Shown here piece after piece: positions 1 through 11,092 of a DNA stretch of 64,000 nt; positions within the stretch are counted from its first letter, which is position 1, and each line of letters opens with the position of its first letter. This DNA comes from Pedococcus bigeumensis (GTDB taxonomy: Bacteria > Actinomycetota > Actinomycetes > Actinomycetales > Dermatophilaceae): positions 118,565 through 182,564 of the forward strand of contig NZ_RCZM01000007.1 in the NCBI RefSeq assembly GCF_006438965.1, given 5' to 3'. The notes under the pieces were generated by a model. That model ran no database searches, had not been told where the DNA came from, and saw nothing but the letters and a program-made list of their open reading frames with translations. The position numbers and the translations under genes are program-made.

Positions 1-76
1 CGACTCGCGCGTCCCCGAGCGCAAGAAGGCTGGTCTCAAGAAGGCCCGCAAGGCACCCCAGTACAGCAAGCGCTGA
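1..76 (+). CDS. rpsI: 30S ribosomal protein S9, C-terminal end
   Basis: Partial gene entering from the left edge. The last 24 codons (from base 2) read as the basic S9 tail, with VPERKKAGLKKARKAPQY followed by SKR and a TGA stop. S9 is a small-subunit ribosomal protein whose C-terminal tail reaches the P-site tRNA; the SKR end is the classic conserved terminus. The strong hairpin 24 bases downstream and glmM after it match the usual actinobacterial rplM–rpsI–glmM order. Confidence 0.95.
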   Translation, partial: DSRVPERKKAGLKKARKAPQYSKR

Positions 77-100
77 TCCTGGCTCCTGCCAGCAGCACAA

Positions 101-138
101 CCGAAGGCGGCACCCGACAACTCGGGTGCCGCCTTCGG
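101..138 (+). terminator. Hairpin terminator after rpsI
   Basis: A perfect 17-bp inverted repeat (CCGAAGGCGGCACCCGA and its complement) with a 4-base loop begins 24 bases after the rpsI stop. There is no T-run after it, which is common for actinobacterial terminators. It probably ends the ribosomal-protein operon before glmM. Confidence 0.85.
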
Positions 139-240
139 CGTCTGCAGGAGTAGGTTCGGCCCAGTTGCGTCCGTGCGCCCGGACCAGATCGACGAGGTAT
201 GCCGGGTGCGCACCCTGATCGTCGGAAAGGCTTCCCCTTC

Positions 241-1596
241 ATGCCCACCACGGCACGACTCTTCGGTACCGATGGCGTTCGCGGGCTCGCGAACGTCGAC
301 ATCACGGCCGAGCTGGCGCTGCGGCTCAGCGTGGCTGCTGCCCACGTCCTGGGTGACACCGCCCGCCGCGCCGGCCGCCGTCCCAAGGCCGTCGTCGGAC
401 GTGACCCGCGGGCCTCGGGCGAGTTCCTGTCCGCAGCGGTCATCGCCGGCCTCGCGTCAGCAGGTGTCGACGTCTACCACGCGAACGTCCTGCCGACACC
501 GGCCATCGCGTTCCTCACGGGGGACACCCACGCCGACTTCGGCGTGATGCTGTCGGCCTCGCACAACGCGATGCCCGACAACGGGATCAAGTTCTTCGCC
601 GCCGGTGGCCACAAGCTGGACGACCAGATCGAGGACGAGATCGCGGCGCGGCTGGACCAGCACTGGGAGCGGCCCACGGGTGCCGACATCGGCCGCGTCG
701 TCACCATGCCCGACGGGCACACCCGCTACATCTCCCACCTGCTCACCGTGCTGCCCAACCGCTTGGACGGGGTCAAGGTCGTCATCGACGGCGCCCACGG
801 TGCGGCCAGCTCGGTCTCGCCGGAGGTGTTCCGCCTGGCCGGCGCCGAGGTCTACGAGATCGGCACCGAGCCCGACGGCCTCAACATCAACGACGGCTAC
901 GGGTCGACCCATCTCGACCACCTCAAGGCTGCAGTCGCGGCCAGGGGTGCCGACCTCGGCATCGCCCACGACGGCGACGCCGACCGCTGCCTCGCGGTGG
1001 ACGCCAGCGGCACCGAGGTCGACGGTGACCAGATCATGGCGATCCTGGCCCTGGACATGAAGGAGCGCGGCACCCTCGTCCAGGACACCCTCGTCGCCAC
1101 CGTGATGAGCAACCTCGGACTGATCCAGGCGATGGAGCGCGAAGGCGTCTCCGTGCGCCAGACGGCCGTCGGCGACCGCTACGTCCTCGAGGAGATGCGG
1201 GCTTCCTCGCTGTCCCTGGGCGGGGAGCAGAGCGGCCACGTGATCTTCCTCGACCACGGCACGACGGGTGATGGCGTGCTCACCGGGCTCATGCTGGCCG
1301 CCCGGGTCAAGGCGACCGGCAAGCCGCTGTCCGAGCTGGCCACCGTGATGCGCCGGCTCCCGCAGGTGCTGATCAACGTCAAGGGCGTCGACAAGTCTCG
1401 CGTCGAGTCCGACGAAGAGCTCCAGCAGGCCGTCAAGGCCGAGGAGGAGGCCCTCGCAGGCACCGGGCGGGTGCTGCTGCGCAAGTCCGGAACCGAACCG
1501 GTCGTCCGCGTCATGGTCGAGGCGGGCGAGCAGGAGCAGGCCCAGGCCGTCGCCGACCGCCTCGTCGAGGTCGTGCGGGCGCGCCTGTCCCTCTGA
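241..1596 (+). CDS. glmM: Phosphoglucosamine mutase
   Basis: Cytosolic enzyme converting glucosamine-6-phosphate to glucosamine-1-phosphate for UDP-GlcNAc and peptidoglycan synthesis. The 451-residue product opens with [10 protein letters not shown], typical of GlmM. The phosphorylated active-site serine is Ser107 in [11 protein letters not shown], and the Mg-binding loop DGDADR has Asp244, Asp246 and Asp248. The sugar-recognition GGEQSGH and the C-terminal [12 protein letters not shown] phosphate loop are present. The frame is open from 199, but ATG 241 fits the family N-terminus and has GGAAAGG about nine bases upstream. Its place directly after rpsI is conserved in actinobacteria. Confidence 0.97.
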   Translation: MPTTARLFGTDGVRGLANVDITAELALRLSVAAAHVLGDTARRAGRRPKAVVGRDPRASGEFLSAAVIAGLASAGVDVYHANVLPTPAIAFLTGDTHADFGVMLSASHNAMPDNGIKFFAAGGHKLDDQIEDEIAARLDQHWERPTGADIGRVVTMPDGHTRYISHLLTVLPNRLDGVKVVIDGAHGAASSVSPEVFRLAGAEVYEIGTEPDGLNINDGYGSTHLDHLKAAVAARGADLGIAHDGDADRCLAVDASGTEVDGDQIMAILALDMKERGTLVQDTLVATVMSNLGLIQAMEREGVSVRQTAVGDRYVLEEMRASSLSLGGEQSGHVIFLDHGTTGDGVLTGLMLAARVKATGKPLSELATVMRRLPQVLINVKGVDKSRVESDEELQQAVKAEEEALAGTGRVLLRKSGTEPVVRVMVEAGEQEQAQAVADRLVEVVRARLSL

Positions 1597-1626
1597 GGCC
1601 ACCACAGGGCGTGCAAGCGTTGCTGG

Positions 1627-2826
1627 CTAAGCGGATTCGTCGAGAAGGCTGACGATGTGACGGGCGATCTCAAAGGCACTGGTCGCGGCGGGGGACGGGG
1701 CGTTGAGGACATGGACCACCGACCCGGACCGCTCGATGAGGAAGTCGTCGACGAGCGACCCATCGCGCTTCATGGCCTGGGCGCGCACTCCCGCCGGGGC
1801 CGGCACGAGGTCGTCGTCCTGCACGTCGGGGACGAGGCGACGCAGGCTCTCGGCGAACCGGTGACGGGACAGCGAGCGGGCGATCTCGGCCGACCCAGCG
1901 CGGTAGTGTCGCGCGGCGAGCCGCCAGAAGCCGGGATAGGTCAAGGTGTCCCGTAGCTCGGCGAGCCTGACCGTGCGCCAGTCGTACCCCTCTCGCGCGA
2001 AGGCGAGCACCGCGTTGGGACCGGCGTGGATGTGCCCACCGATGCCGCGGGTGAGGTGCACGCCGAGGAACGGGAAGTCGGGGTCGGGCACCGGGTAGAC
2101 GAGGTTGCGGACCAGGTGGGTGGCCTCGGGCCGCAGCTCGAAGTACTCACCGCGGAACGGGATGATGCGCGCGGACGGCTGGTGTCCCAGGCGGCGGGCG
2201 ACCTCGTCGCAGTGCAGCCCGGCGCAGGCGACGACGTGGTCAGCGGCGATGTCTCCGGCGGTGGTGTGCACGACGGTCGTGGGCCCGGAGCGGACCGCGC
2301 CGAGCACCTCGGCACCGAGCAGCAGAGTGGCGCCCGCCTGCTCGAGACGCCGGACGAGTGCGGCGCACACGGCCCTGTAGTCGATGATCCCGGTCGCCGG
2401 CACGTGCAGCGCCGCGACGGCACTGACGTGCGGTTCGTGCTCCTTGGCCTGCTCGCCGGTGAGCCGGGTGACCTCGAGGCCGTTGGCGAGCCCCCGCTCC
2501 TGCAGCCGCGTGAGCCCCGGCAGCTCGTCCTCGCGGGTGGCCACGACGAGCTTGCCGCAGATCTCGTGGGCGATGCCCTCCTCCTGGGCGAAGGCGACCA
2601 TCGCTGCCGCGCCGGTGCGGCACATCAGCGCCTTCTTCGAGCCCGGCGCGTAGTAGAGACCGGAGTGGATCACCCCGCTGTTGCGCCCGGTCTGGTGGGC
2701 GGCCCAGTGGCCCTCCTTCTCCACCAGCGTGACGTGGGCGTCCGGGTGCTCGCGGCACAGCCGTTCGGCGACGGAGAGCCCGATGATCCCGCCGCCGATG
2801 ACGAGGTAGCGCACCGGCGTCGGCAT
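1627..2826 (-). CDS. lhgO: L-2-hydroxyglutarate oxidase (FAD)
   Basis: FAD-dependent oxidase/dehydrogenase of the DAO superfamily that oxidises L-2-hydroxyglutarate to 2-oxoglutarate. The 399-residue product begins with the dinucleotide-binding motif VIGGGIIGLSVAERL (about residues 8–22). It also has the family signatures HQTGRNSGVIHSGLYY and PVPDPDFPFLGVHLTR with GGHIHAGPNAV. The frame extends upstream to 2955, but ATG 2826 places the Rossmann motif at the usual position. Convergent with glmM and divergent from the Ohr gene. About 400 residues is normal for LhgO. Confidence 0.92.
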   Translation of the reverse strand: MPTPVRYLVIGGGIIGLSVAERLCREHPDAHVTLVEKEGHWAAHQTGRNSGVIHSGLYYAPGSKKALMCRTGAAAMVAFAQEEGIAHEICGKLVVATREDELPGLTRLQERGLANGLEVTRLTGEQAKEHEPHVSAVAALHVPATGIIDYRAVCAALVRRLEQAGATLLLGAEVLGAVRSGPTTVVHTTAGDIAADHVVACAGLHCDEVARRLGHQPSARIIPFRGEYFELRPEATHLVRNLVYPVPDPDFPFLGVHLTRGIGGHIHAGPNAVLAFAREGYDWRTVRLAELRDTLTYPGFWRLAARHYRAGSAEIARSLSRHRFAESLRRLVPDVQDDDLVPAPAGVRAQAMKRDGSLVDDFLIERSGSVVHVLNAPSPAATSAFEIARHIVSLLDESA

Positions 2827-2974
2827 GGGGCCAGCGTAGATCGGGTGGGACTGGTGCGTGTCGGAGTGGGCAGAATCGCCCCGCGTCGGAATGCACGTGG
2901 CCGGGGCGCAGTTGTCAGGTCCGGTGGGTGAGTCGAGGATGTCACCAACCGTCACTCAACCAAAGGCGAGCGCC

Positions 2975-3397
2975 ATGCCCCACGAGTCACTGACCGAACC
3001 GCTCTACTCCATCGCCGCGACGGCCCAGGGTGGTCGCGCTGGCCACGTCTCGAGCGAGGACGGCGTCATCCACCTCAAGCTGGGCAAGCCCGGCAGCAAG
3101 GCGAACCCCAAGGCCAACCCCGAGACCCTCTTCGCCGCCGGCTATGCCGCCTGTTTCGGCAATGCCCTCAACTCGGTGGCGACCGCGATGGGCCTGGACA
3201 CGTCGGACTCGACCGTCACGGCGACCGTGACTCTCGGGAAGACGGACACCGGAGTCGGTCTCGCAGTCGCGCTCGTCGCCACCGTGCCGTCGCTCGACCG
3301 CGGCACCGCACAACAGCTGGTCGACGCGGCGCACGAGCGATGCCCCTACTCCAAGGCCACGCGCGGCAACATCGACGTCACGGTCGCACTGGCCTGA
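2975..3397 (+). CDS. ohr: Organic hydroperoxide resistance protein (Ohr/OsmC family)
   Basis: Thiol peroxidase reducing organic hydroperoxides in the cytoplasm. The 140-residue product has the Ohr pattern: peroxidatic Cys60 in YAACFGNAL and resolving Cys123 in ERCPYSKATRGN, with GGRAGHVSSEDG near the N-terminus. ATG 2975 gives the standard Ohr length and has AAAGGCGAG upstream; an earlier in-frame ATG at 2939 would add a non-homologous leader. No OhrR (MarR-type) regulator is adjacent. The stop lies 2 bases from the convergent carbonic anhydrase stop. Confidence 0.93.
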   Translation: MPHESLTEPLYSIAATAQGGRAGHVSSEDGVIHLKLGKPGSKANPKANPETLFAAGYAACFGNALNSVATAMGLDTSDSTVTATVTLGKTDTGVGLAVALVATVPSLDRGTAQQLVDAAHERCPYSKATRGNIDVTVALA

Positions 3398-3399
3398 GG

Positions 3400-3929
3400 T
3401 CAGACGACCTGGTCGAGCAGGCCGGTGTCGACGTCATACATGAAGCCGCCGACCGCGACCTGGTCACCGATGAGGGGGTGCGACCGGACGGCGCGCACGT
3501 CGGCGAGCAGCGCCTCGTGCTGGTTGTCGATGACGTGGAAGCCCTGCCACGAGGCGTCCTGACCAGCCGACGCGCCGACCCGCTCACGCAGCTCGGCCTC
3601 GGTGTTGCTGGCCATGGCGCACCGGGTGTGGGGGACGATGAGGATGCGCTCGACCCCGAGCAGGTGGACGCCCAGGACGAGCGCCTCGAGCGCGTTGGCG
3701 GTGACGCGGCCACCCGGGTTGCGGAAGATCTTGGCGTCACCGGGGGACAGGCCGAGCATGCGCAACGGGTCGATGCGCGAGTCCATGCAGGTGACCACGG
3801 CGACGCCGCGGTGCGCGATGCCGTCGAAGCCGCCCAGCGTGAACCGGGCGGCGAACGCCTGGTTGGCGGCCAACAGGTCGTCGAATCCCTTGGCGGGAGT
3901 GGCGCCTTCGTTCACAGCAGCATTGTCGG

Positions 3930-3933
<4 letters not shown>
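3400..3933 (-). CDS. Beta-carbonic anhydrase
   Basis: Zinc enzyme interconverting CO2 and bicarbonate. All four conserved positions of the beta class are visible: Cys49-x-Asp51-x-Arg53 in TCMDSRID, and His102 and Cys105 in VPHTRCAM. The GTG start at 3933 overlaps the upstream fumarase stop as GTGA, so translation is probably coupled. The 177-residue length fits the short beta-CA subgroup of actinobacteria. An earlier in-frame start would lie inside fumarase and gives no homology. Pairing with fumarase may simply reflect shared transcription. Confidence 0.92.
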
Positions 3934-5609
<1,676 letters not shown>

Positions 5610-5635
5610 CGGGTCGTCGTGCTCCTGTCGTAGGT

Positions 5636-6562
5636 CTACAGCTCGTCGAGGCTGGGGGCATAGGCGCCGGCCTTGCCGACCGTGATCCCGCTGGTCGCCA
5701 CACCGCGGTCCACGGCGGGGCGCACCTGATCCAGTGTCGCCCCCGCGAGGCGCGTGCGCGCATCCGGGTCGCCCAGCAGACCCGAGGCCAGCAGGCCGGA
5801 GATGAGGCCGGCCATGAAGGAGTCGCCGGCGCCGACGGTGTCGACGACCCGCTCGGCTGCGGTGGGTGCGCTGCCCTCCTCCCCGGTCGCGGTCACGCGG
5901 AAGACGACGCCGTGCTCGCCGCGGGTGACCACGGAGAGCGAGGCGCCCAGCGAGCCCCAGTAGGCCATGACCTGGGAGGGCGACTGGCCGGCATACAGGA
6001 GCTCGAGGTCGTCCTCGCTGGCCTTGACCACGTCGGAGAGGGCGATGATGCCCTCGACGTGGTCGCGCACGACGTCGAGGTCGCCCATGATCCCCGGGCG
6101 GATGTTGGGGTCGTAGGAGACGGTGCCTCGGTCGCGCACCGCCCGCAGTGCCTCGAGCGTGCGTGCGGCGCCCGGCTCGAGGACCGCTCCGATCGAACCG
6201 GTGTGCACGTGGCCGGTCCCGTCGGGCAGGTCGATGTGGGGGAGGTTCCAGTAGAGGTCGAACTCGTAGGTCGCGGCACCCGTGGCGTCGAGACGGGCCC
6301 GTGCCGTGGAGGTGGGGTCCTGGCCGTGGCTGGTGCTGAGCACCGTGACGCCGTGCCGCGTGAGGTGGGCGGTGATGCGGTCCCCGCGGGGGTCCTGCCC
6401 CAGCGACGTGGCGAAGTCCACCGGCTGGTCGAGCCGGGCCAGCCCGATCGCGACGTTGGCCGGGCTGCCGCCGACGTGCTCGACGGACTCGCCGTCGGGG
6501 TCGGTCACGATGTCGACGAGGGCCTCGCCGATGACGAGGATGCGGGGACGGGGGCGAGTCAT
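5636..6562 (-). CDS. PfkB-family carbohydrate kinase (fructokinase-like)
   Basis: Ribokinase/PfkB fold sugar kinase, 308 residues. The N-terminal signature is [10 protein letters not shown] with [15 protein letters not shown]; the C-terminal signature [18 protein letters not shown] holds the catalytic Asp and anion hole. Substrate is probably a hexose such as fructose, but this cannot be fixed from sequence. The ATG at 6562 overlaps the glpX stop by four bases (ATGA), so both are one transcription and translation unit; a sugar kinase beside fructose-bisphosphatase fits hexose metabolism. The longer open frame upstream is antisense-like and rejected. Confidence 0.9.
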   Translation of the reverse strand: MTRPRPRILVIGEALVDIVTDPDGESVEHVGGSPANVAIGLARLDQPVDFATSLGQDPRGDRITAHLTRHGVTVLSTSHGQDPTSTARARLDATGAATYEFDLYWNLPHIDLPDGTGHVHTGSIGAVLEPGAARTLEALRAVRDRGTVSYDPNIRPGIMGDLDVVRDHVEGIIALSDVVKASEDDLELLYAGQSPSQVMAYWGSLGASLSVVTRGEHGVVFRVTATGEEGSAPTAAERVVDTVGAGDSFMAGLISGLLASGLLGDPDARTRLAGATLDQVRPAVDRGVATSGITVGKAGAYAPSLDEL

Positions 6563-7608
6563 GACGACGGCACGCCTGGCCCGGCGTGGTCGAAGTCCAC
6601 CGAGGAGTAGGCCCGCAGCTTGGCGAGCTGGTGGTGGCTCTCGATGAGGCGGATGGTGCCGGACTTCGAGCGCATCACGAGCGAGTGGGTGGTCGCACCA
6701 CCGGCGCGGTAGCGGACGCCCTTGAGCAGCTCGCCGTCGGTGATGCCGGTGGCCACGAAGAAGCAGTTCTCGCCGGTGACGAGGTCGTTGGTGGACAGCA
6801 CCCGGTCGAGGTCGTGCCCGGCGTCGATCGCGCGCTGGCGCTCGTCGTCGTCCTGGGGCCACAGCCGACCCTGGATGACGCCGCCGAGGCACTTGATCGC
6901 GCAGGCGGTGATGATCCCCTCCGGGGTCCCGCCGATGCCGAGCAGCAGGTCGATGCCGGTGTCGTCACGAGCCGCCATGATCGCGCCGGCCACGTCCCCG
7001 TCGGAGATGAACCGCAGCCGGGCGCCGGCGTCGCGCACCTCGGCAGCCAGCTTCTGGTGGCGCGGACGATCGAGCATGACGACGGTGACGTCCTCGACGG
7101 TCTCCTTCTTGGCCTTGGCGATTCGCTTGATGTTCTCGGCGACGGGGAGGCGGATGTCGACCACGTCGGCGGCCTCCGGGCCGGTGACGAGCTTGTCCAT
7201 GTAGAAGACGGCGCTGGGGTCGTACATCGACCCGCGGTCCGACACGGCCAGCACCGAGACGGCGTTGGACTGGCCCTTGGCGGTGAGCGTCGTTCCGTCG
7301 ATGGGGTCGACCGCCACGTCGCACTCGGGACCGATGCCGTCGCCGACCTGTTCGCCGTTGTAGAGCATCGGGGCGTCGTCCTTCTCGCCCTCACCGATGA
7401 CCACGACGCCCTGCATCGACACCGTGCTGATCAGCGCGCGCATCGCCTCGACGGCGGCGCCGTCGGCGCCGTTCTTGTCGCCCCGGCCGACCCAGCGGCC
7501 GCCAGCCATGGCGGCGGCCTCGGTGACCCGCACCAGCTCGAGGGCGAGGTTGCGGTCGGGTGCCTCGACACCGACACGGAGGGACGAGGGGAGGTGCTGC
7601 TCAGACAT
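6559..7608 (-). CDS. glpX: Fructose-1,6-bisphosphatase, class II
   Basis: Gluconeogenic phosphatase converting fructose-1,6-bisphosphate to fructose-6-phosphate. The 349-residue protein has the lithium-sensitive phosphatase motifs: [12 protein letters not shown] and the metal-binding DPIDGTT. The conserved [11 protein letters not shown] segment and the C-terminal [19 protein letters not shown] stretch are typical of GlpX, the main FBPase in actinobacteria. ATG 7608 has AAGGATC upstream and gives the usual length; the frame continues to 8157 only through antisense of the DUF4245 gene. Confidence 0.96.
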   Translation of the reverse strand: MSEQHLPSSLRVGVEAPDRNLALELVRVTEAAAMAGGRWVGRGDKNGADGAAVEAMRALISTVSMQGVVVIGEGEKDDAPMLYNGEQVGDGIGPECDVAVDPIDGTTLTAKGQSNAVSVLAVSDRGSMYDPSAVFYMDKLVTGPEAADVVDIRLPVAENIKRIAKAKKETVEDVTVVMLDRPRHQKLAAEVRDAGARLRFISDGDVAGAIMAARDDTGIDLLLGIGGTPEGIITACAIKCLGGVIQGRLWPQDDDERQRAIDAGHDLDRVLSTNDLVTGENCFFVATGITDGELLKGVRYRAGGATTHSLVMRSKSGTIRLIESHHQLAKLRAYSSVDFDHAGPGVPSS

Positions 7609-7704
7609 GCATCGATCCTTCACACGGCGACGGGTGAGCGCCCGCAGCCTATCGGTGGCGGGGGCGGTTGGCGCCGGGCGGTGGCAGTCAGGGACGATGG
7701 GGTC

Positions 7705-8262
7705 GTGAGCGCGCCCGCACCCCGCAGTTCCTATGCCAACGGCTCCGCGGCCAACATGGTCCGGTCGCTGGTGGTCATCGGCGTGATCGTGGCTGCCCTC
7801 ATTGCCGTCGTGCCCCGGGTCAACAGCGTCTCGCAGCCACCGGTGGACGTCGCCGGGGCCTCGGTCGAGGTCGCCAAGGAGAGCGGCTGGCCGATCGAGC
7901 GCCCAGAGGCGCTGCCCGACGGCTGGAAAGCCACCAGCGTGCGTTACGTGCGGTCGACCGGCGGGCTGATGACCTGGCACGCGGGCTACCAGTCGCCGAC
8001 GGGCAACTACATCGCCATCGAGCAGACCAAGGACGCGACGGCCGAGTGGATCACGGCCCAGACGAACCGGGCCCCACAAACCGGTGAGGTGCAGGTCGCG
8101 GGCAAGACCTGGGAGACCTACGTGCGCCCCATCAAGGTCCAGAACAGCCTGGTCCACCGCGCGCAGAGCCCCGCCGAGCTGACCACGATCGTCACCGGCA
8201 CCGGCACGTTCGAGGAGCTCACGGCCTTCGCCGAAACCCTCGCCCCCGTGCCGACCGGCTGA
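7705..8262 (+). CDS. DUF4245 family membrane-anchored protein
   Basis: 185-residue protein with one N-terminal membrane helix (about residues 17–36, [19 protein letters not shown]) and an extracytoplasmic domain. Motifs such as [17 protein letters not shown] text and [19 protein letters not shown] resemble the actinobacterial DUF4245 family, whose function is unknown. GTG 7705 is the likely start because it places the helix right after a short polar leader. It is divergent from glpX with a 96-base gap, a neighbourhood often seen for DUF4245 in actinobacteria. Confidence 0.8.
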   Translation: MSAPAPRSSYANGSAANMVRSLVVIGVIVAALIAVVPRVNSVSQPPVDVAGASVEVAKESGWPIERPEALPDGWKATSVRYVRSTGGLMTWHAGYQSPTGNYIAIEQTKDATAEWITAQTNRAPQTGEVQVAGKTWETYVRPIKVQNSLVHRAQSPAELTTIVTGTGTFEELTAFAETLAPVPTG

Positions 8263-8286
8263 CCGACCGGATCCCTCGAGGTCGGC

Positions 8287-8541
8287 TCAGCCGGCGTCGT
8301 CCGCCTCGCCCTGGCTGAGGGCGGCCTCGGCACCGTCGAGCCAGGTGCTGCAGTGCGCTGCGAGGGCTTCGCCACGGTGCCACAGCCGCATGCTCTCCTC
8401 GAGGCCGAGCTGACCGCCCTCGAGCTGGGCGACGACGCTGATGAGCTCGTCTCGCGCCTGCTCGTAGGAAAGCTCCGCGATCCCGTCGACGGCTGCATCG
8501 GCCTCGACGGCTGGCGCCTGCTTGTCTGCTCCCTTGGCCAT
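8287..8541 (-). CDS. xseB: Exodeoxyribonuclease VII small subunit
   Basis: 84-residue XseB, the small helical subunit of exonuclease VII. The family pattern is clear: [20 protein letters not shown], then [20 protein letters not shown]. It lies 11 bases downstream of xseA on the same strand, the standard xseA–xseB pair, and acts with it to degrade single-stranded DNA. Confidence 0.93.
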   Translation of the reverse strand: MAKGADKQAPAVEADAAVDGIAELSYEQARDELISVVAQLEGGQLGLEESMRLWHRGEALAAHCSTWLDGAEAALSQGEADDAG

Positions 8542-8552
8542 GGTCAGGCAGC

Positions 8553-9815
8553 CTAACCGGCCTCGACGGGGAGGCCGACGACCCTCGCGGCGAAGTCCCC
8601 CTGCGCCACTCGCACGCGCAGCACCTCGTCGACGGTGACCTCTGCCTGGTCGGTGACCACGCGTCCGTCGCGGTGCTGTACCACGGCATACCCGCGCTCG
8701 AGGGTGGACAACGGCGAGAGGGTGCGCACCTGCGCGTGCAGGTGCTGGATCTGGTCGGCGGCGCGGTGCACCGAAGAGAGGACGCGTCGGTGGGCACGGT
8801 CGGTGAGCGCGTCGAGCTCCTGTCGTCGGGCGTCGATCATTGCGGCCGGGCGGGCCATGACGGGGCGGGACCGCAGGGCCGTCAGGTGTCGCCGCTCGCT
8901 GGCGATCCGGCCGTGCACCGCCCGTCGGCCCCGGTCGCGGGACTGGCGGATGCCGTGCCGCTCGGCCTGCGCGTCCGGCACCACCCGCTTGCCCGCGTCG
9001 GTGGGGGTGGAGGCCCGCCAGTCGGCGACGTGGTCGAGGAGTGGGGTGTCGACGTCGTGCCCGATCGCCGAGACGACCGGCGTGCGGGCTGCCGCGACCG
9101 CGCGGATGAGGGCTTCGTTGCTGAACGGCAGCAGGTCCTCGACCGACCCACCGCCACGGGCGATGACGATGACATCCACGCCGGGCTCCGCGTCCAGCTC
9201 CTGGAGTGCGGCCATCACCTCCTGGACGGCCGCGCCACCCTGGACGGCGACCTCGCGGATCGCGAACCGGACGGTCGGCCACCGACGGCGGGCATTCTCG
9301 ACGACGTCCTTCTCGGCGGCGCCGGCCCGGCCGCAGATCAGGCCGACGGTGCGCGGCAGGAACGGCAGCGGGCGCTTGCGCTCGACGTCGAACAGTCCCT
9401 CGGAGGCAAGGAGGCGCTTGAGGTGCTCGACCCGGGCGAGCAGCTCACCGACCCCGACCGGGCGGATCTGCCGGGCGTCGAGCATGAGCGAGCCGCGCTG
9501 GGTCCAGAAGACCGGCTTGGCCTGGAGCACGACCCGCGCACCCTGGGCGAGCGGTGTGGGCATCGCGTCGAGCGCGTTGACCTGGACCGCCACCGACAGC
9601 GACATGTCGACATCGGGGTCGCGCAGGGTGAGGTAGGCGGTGCGCTGGCCCGGTCGGCGGGTGAGCTGGACGACCTGGCCCTCGACCCACAGCACCGACA
9701 TCTTCTCGACGTACTCCGCGATGCGCATGCTCAGCAGCCGAACCGGCCACGGTGCCTCGGCGGAGGTGTCGGCGGCCTTCTCGGGCAGCGCCGGACGCTG
9801 TTCTGGGCCGCTCAC
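8553..9815 (-). CDS. xseA: Exodeoxyribonuclease VII large subunit
   Basis: Catalytic subunit of exonuclease VII, about 420 residues. An N-terminal OB-fold ([15 protein letters not shown] to [14 protein letters not shown]) is followed by the nuclease core with [15 protein letters not shown] and [23 protein letters not shown], then a coiled-coil stretch rich in Arg. The start is one of two GTG codons (9815 or 9824) just after the TetR stop at 9826; 9815 is preferred because AGAGTGAG lies upstream. The gap to tetR is about ten bases, so the two may be cotranscribed. Confidence 0.92.
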   Translation of the reverse strand: MSGPEQRPALPEKAADTSAEAPWPVRLLSMRIAEYVEKMSVLWVEGQVVQLTRRPGQRTAYLTLRDPDVDMSLSVAVQVNALDAMPTPLAQGARVVLQAKPVFWTQRGSLMLDARQIRPVGVGELLARVEHLKRLLASEGLFDVERKRPLPFLPRTVGLICGRAGAAEKDVVENARRRWPTVRFAIREVAVQGGAAVQEVMAALQELDAEPGVDVIVIARGGGSVEDLLPFSNEALIRAVAAARTPVVSAIGHDVDTPLLDHVADWRASTPTDAGKRVVPDAQAERHGIRQSRDRGRRAVHGRIASERRHLTALRSRPVMARPAAMIDARRQELDALTDRAHRRVLSSVHRAADQIQHLHAQVRTLSPLSTLERGYAVVQHRDGRVVTDQAEVTVDEVLRVRVAQGDFAARVVGLPVEAG

Positions 9816-9825
9816 GCGGCTCACT

Positions 9826-10524
9826 CTAGGAGGTGGGCCCGTCAGCGTCCTTGGCCGTGCGTCCCTGACGTCGCCGACCCGAACGCAGCATGGCCCGCTG
9901 CAGGTGGATCGGGTCCGGTACCGGCGGGAGGGCAGAACGCCCGGTGCCCGGTCGGCAGGCGTCCAGGAAGAGCGCCACATGTCGGCGCCACGCGTCGGGC
10001 AGGTCGTCACGGGTCGTGTCGATGATCCCGGCCAGCGCGAAGGAGAGGATCGGCAGGTCCTCGGGGCTGAAGTCCGCTCGCAGGACCCCCGCCGCCTTGG
10101 CTCGGTCGATCACCTCCACGACCTTGCGGTAGCCGCGCTCCCGGGCGCCGGCGCCCGTCCTGCCCAGCGGGAAGCTGGACTGGATCAGGTGGGCGAACCC
10201 CCGGTTCTCGGCCTGCAGCCCGCCCATCCGCTCCACCAGTCCGGCGAAGCCCACCCACGCGTCGGCGGCGGCGAGCGCCTCGTCGGCGCTGGCGTCGTAG
10301 CGGGCCAGGGCGTCCTCGAACGCCTCGGCAATCAGCGCCGCCCGGTCGGGGAACCGCCGGTAGAGGGTGGCGATCCCGACCCCAGCACGGTTGGCCACGT
10401 CGGTGAGGGGTGCCGAGACCCCCTGCTCCCCGAACACCTCCTGGGCCGCGGCGAGGATCCGGGACCGGTTGAGCTCGGCGTCGGCCCGCAGGCGTGGCGA
10501 CTCGCAGTCCGGGCTGGTCGGCAT
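9826..10524 (-). CDS. TetR family transcriptional regulator
   Basis: 232-residue repressor. The N-terminal TetR helix-turn-helix spans about residues 20–65 (NRSRILAAAQEVFGEQG, then GVGIATLYRRFPDRAALI), followed by a helical ligand domain without recognisable ligand motif. It is divergent from the DoxX-like gene at 10621. The 96-base intergenic space contains two similar 18-bp palindromes, one 14 bases before its own ATG, so autorepression and control of the DoxX gene are likely. Downstream xseA starts within ten bases of its stop. Confidence 0.9.
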   Translation of the reverse strand: MPTSPDCESPRLRADAELNRSRILAAAQEVFGEQGVSAPLTDVANRAGVGIATLYRRFPDRAALIAEAFEDALARYDASADEALAAADAWVGFAGLVERMGGLQAENRGFAHLIQSSFPLGRTGAGARERGYRKVVEVIDRAKAAGVLRADFSPEDLPILSFALAGIIDTTRDDLPDAWRRHVALFLDACRPGTGRSALPPVPDPIHLQRAMLRSGRRRQGRTAKDADGPTS

Positions 10525-10537
10525 GCCTCCAGCATAA

Positions 10538-10555
10538 GTGGAATAGATCCTCCAC
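10538..10555. promoter_or_regulatory. Putative TetR operator 1
   Basis: GTGGAATAGATCCTCCAC: an 18-bp site with GTGGA/TCCAC half-sites, located 14 bases upstream of the tetR start codon. It shares spacing and half-sites with the copy at 10581. Confidence 0.7.
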
Positions 10556-10580
10556 ATGCCCGGTTGACCGAGGCGAATGA

Positions 10581-10598
10581 GTGGAGGATGGCCTCCAC
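10581..10598. promoter_or_regulatory. Putative TetR operator 2
   Basis: GTGGAGGATGGCCTCCAC: arms of seven bases (GTGGAGG/CCTCCAC), extending to AGTGG...CCACT. It ends 22 bases before the DoxX-like start codon. The two centres are 43 bp apart, near four helical turns. Confidence 0.72.
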
Positions 10599-10620
10599 TT
10601 ACACCGTCGAAGGAGCTCCC

Positions 10621-10989
10621 ATGAACACCGTGCTGTGGATCATCCAGATCCTGCTCGCCGCCGCCTTCGGGATGGCGGGCGTGCTGAAGTCCACCCAGGG
10701 CCGGAAGCTCAAGGACAAGATGCCGTGGGTCGAGGACTTCTCCGACCGCACCGTCCGGTTCATCGGCGTCATGGAGCTGCTGGCCGCGATCGGGCTGATC
10801 CTGCCGGCTGCCACCGGGATCGCGACGTGGCTGACGCCGCTGGCCGCCACGGGTCTGGTCGTGGTCATGGTGCTCGCGGTCCTCACCCACCTGCGGCGCA
10901 AGGAGCCCCAGGTCACCCCGATCAACCTGGCGCTCGGCCTGCTCGCCGCGTTCGTGGCCTGGCAGCGGTTCGGTCCGCACTCCTTCTGA
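10621..10989 (+). CDS. DoxX-like membrane protein
   Basis: 122-residue integral membrane protein with four predicted helices (about residues 3–22, 45–63, 68–88 and 98–114). The pattern [11 protein letters not shown] ... [21 protein letters not shown] ... [23 protein letters not shown] fits DoxX-like proteins, a family linked to redox stress and membrane oxidoreductases but with no fixed activity. AAGGAGCTCCC precedes ATG 10621. Expression is probably controlled by the divergent TetR regulator through the two palindromes upstream. Confidence 0.85.
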   Translation: MNTVLWIIQILLAAAFGMAGVLKSTQGRKLKDKMPWVEDFSDRTVRFIGVMELLAAIGLILPAATGIATWLTPLAATGLVVVMVLAVLTHLRRKEPQVTPINLALGLLAAFVAWQRFGPHSF

Positions 10990-11012
10990 CCAGGCCCGCG
11001 CCACCCGGAGGC

Positions 11013-11047
11013 GAGGTATGCCGCGTGGTGACCACGCGGCATACCTC
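11013..11047. terminator. Perfect palindrome containing GGTATGCC, between doxX-like gene and ispH
   Basis: A perfect 17-base inverted repeat (GAGGTATGCCGCGTGGT and its complement around one central base) starts 24 bases after the DoxX stop. It is likely a bidirectional-looking terminator. Its arms contain the GGTATGCC word that recurs through this region. Confidence 0.75.
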
Positions 11048-11092
11048 ACGGGCGATTGGGGTGCCGCGCGGCGGCAACCTACGATGGGTCCC

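Noticed and set aside
457..1605. Long minus-strand open frame opposite glmM
   Set aside because: Antisense shadow of a strongly conserved gene; the translation is Val/Gly/Leu/Asp/His-rich with no motif. Such frames are expected at this GC content.
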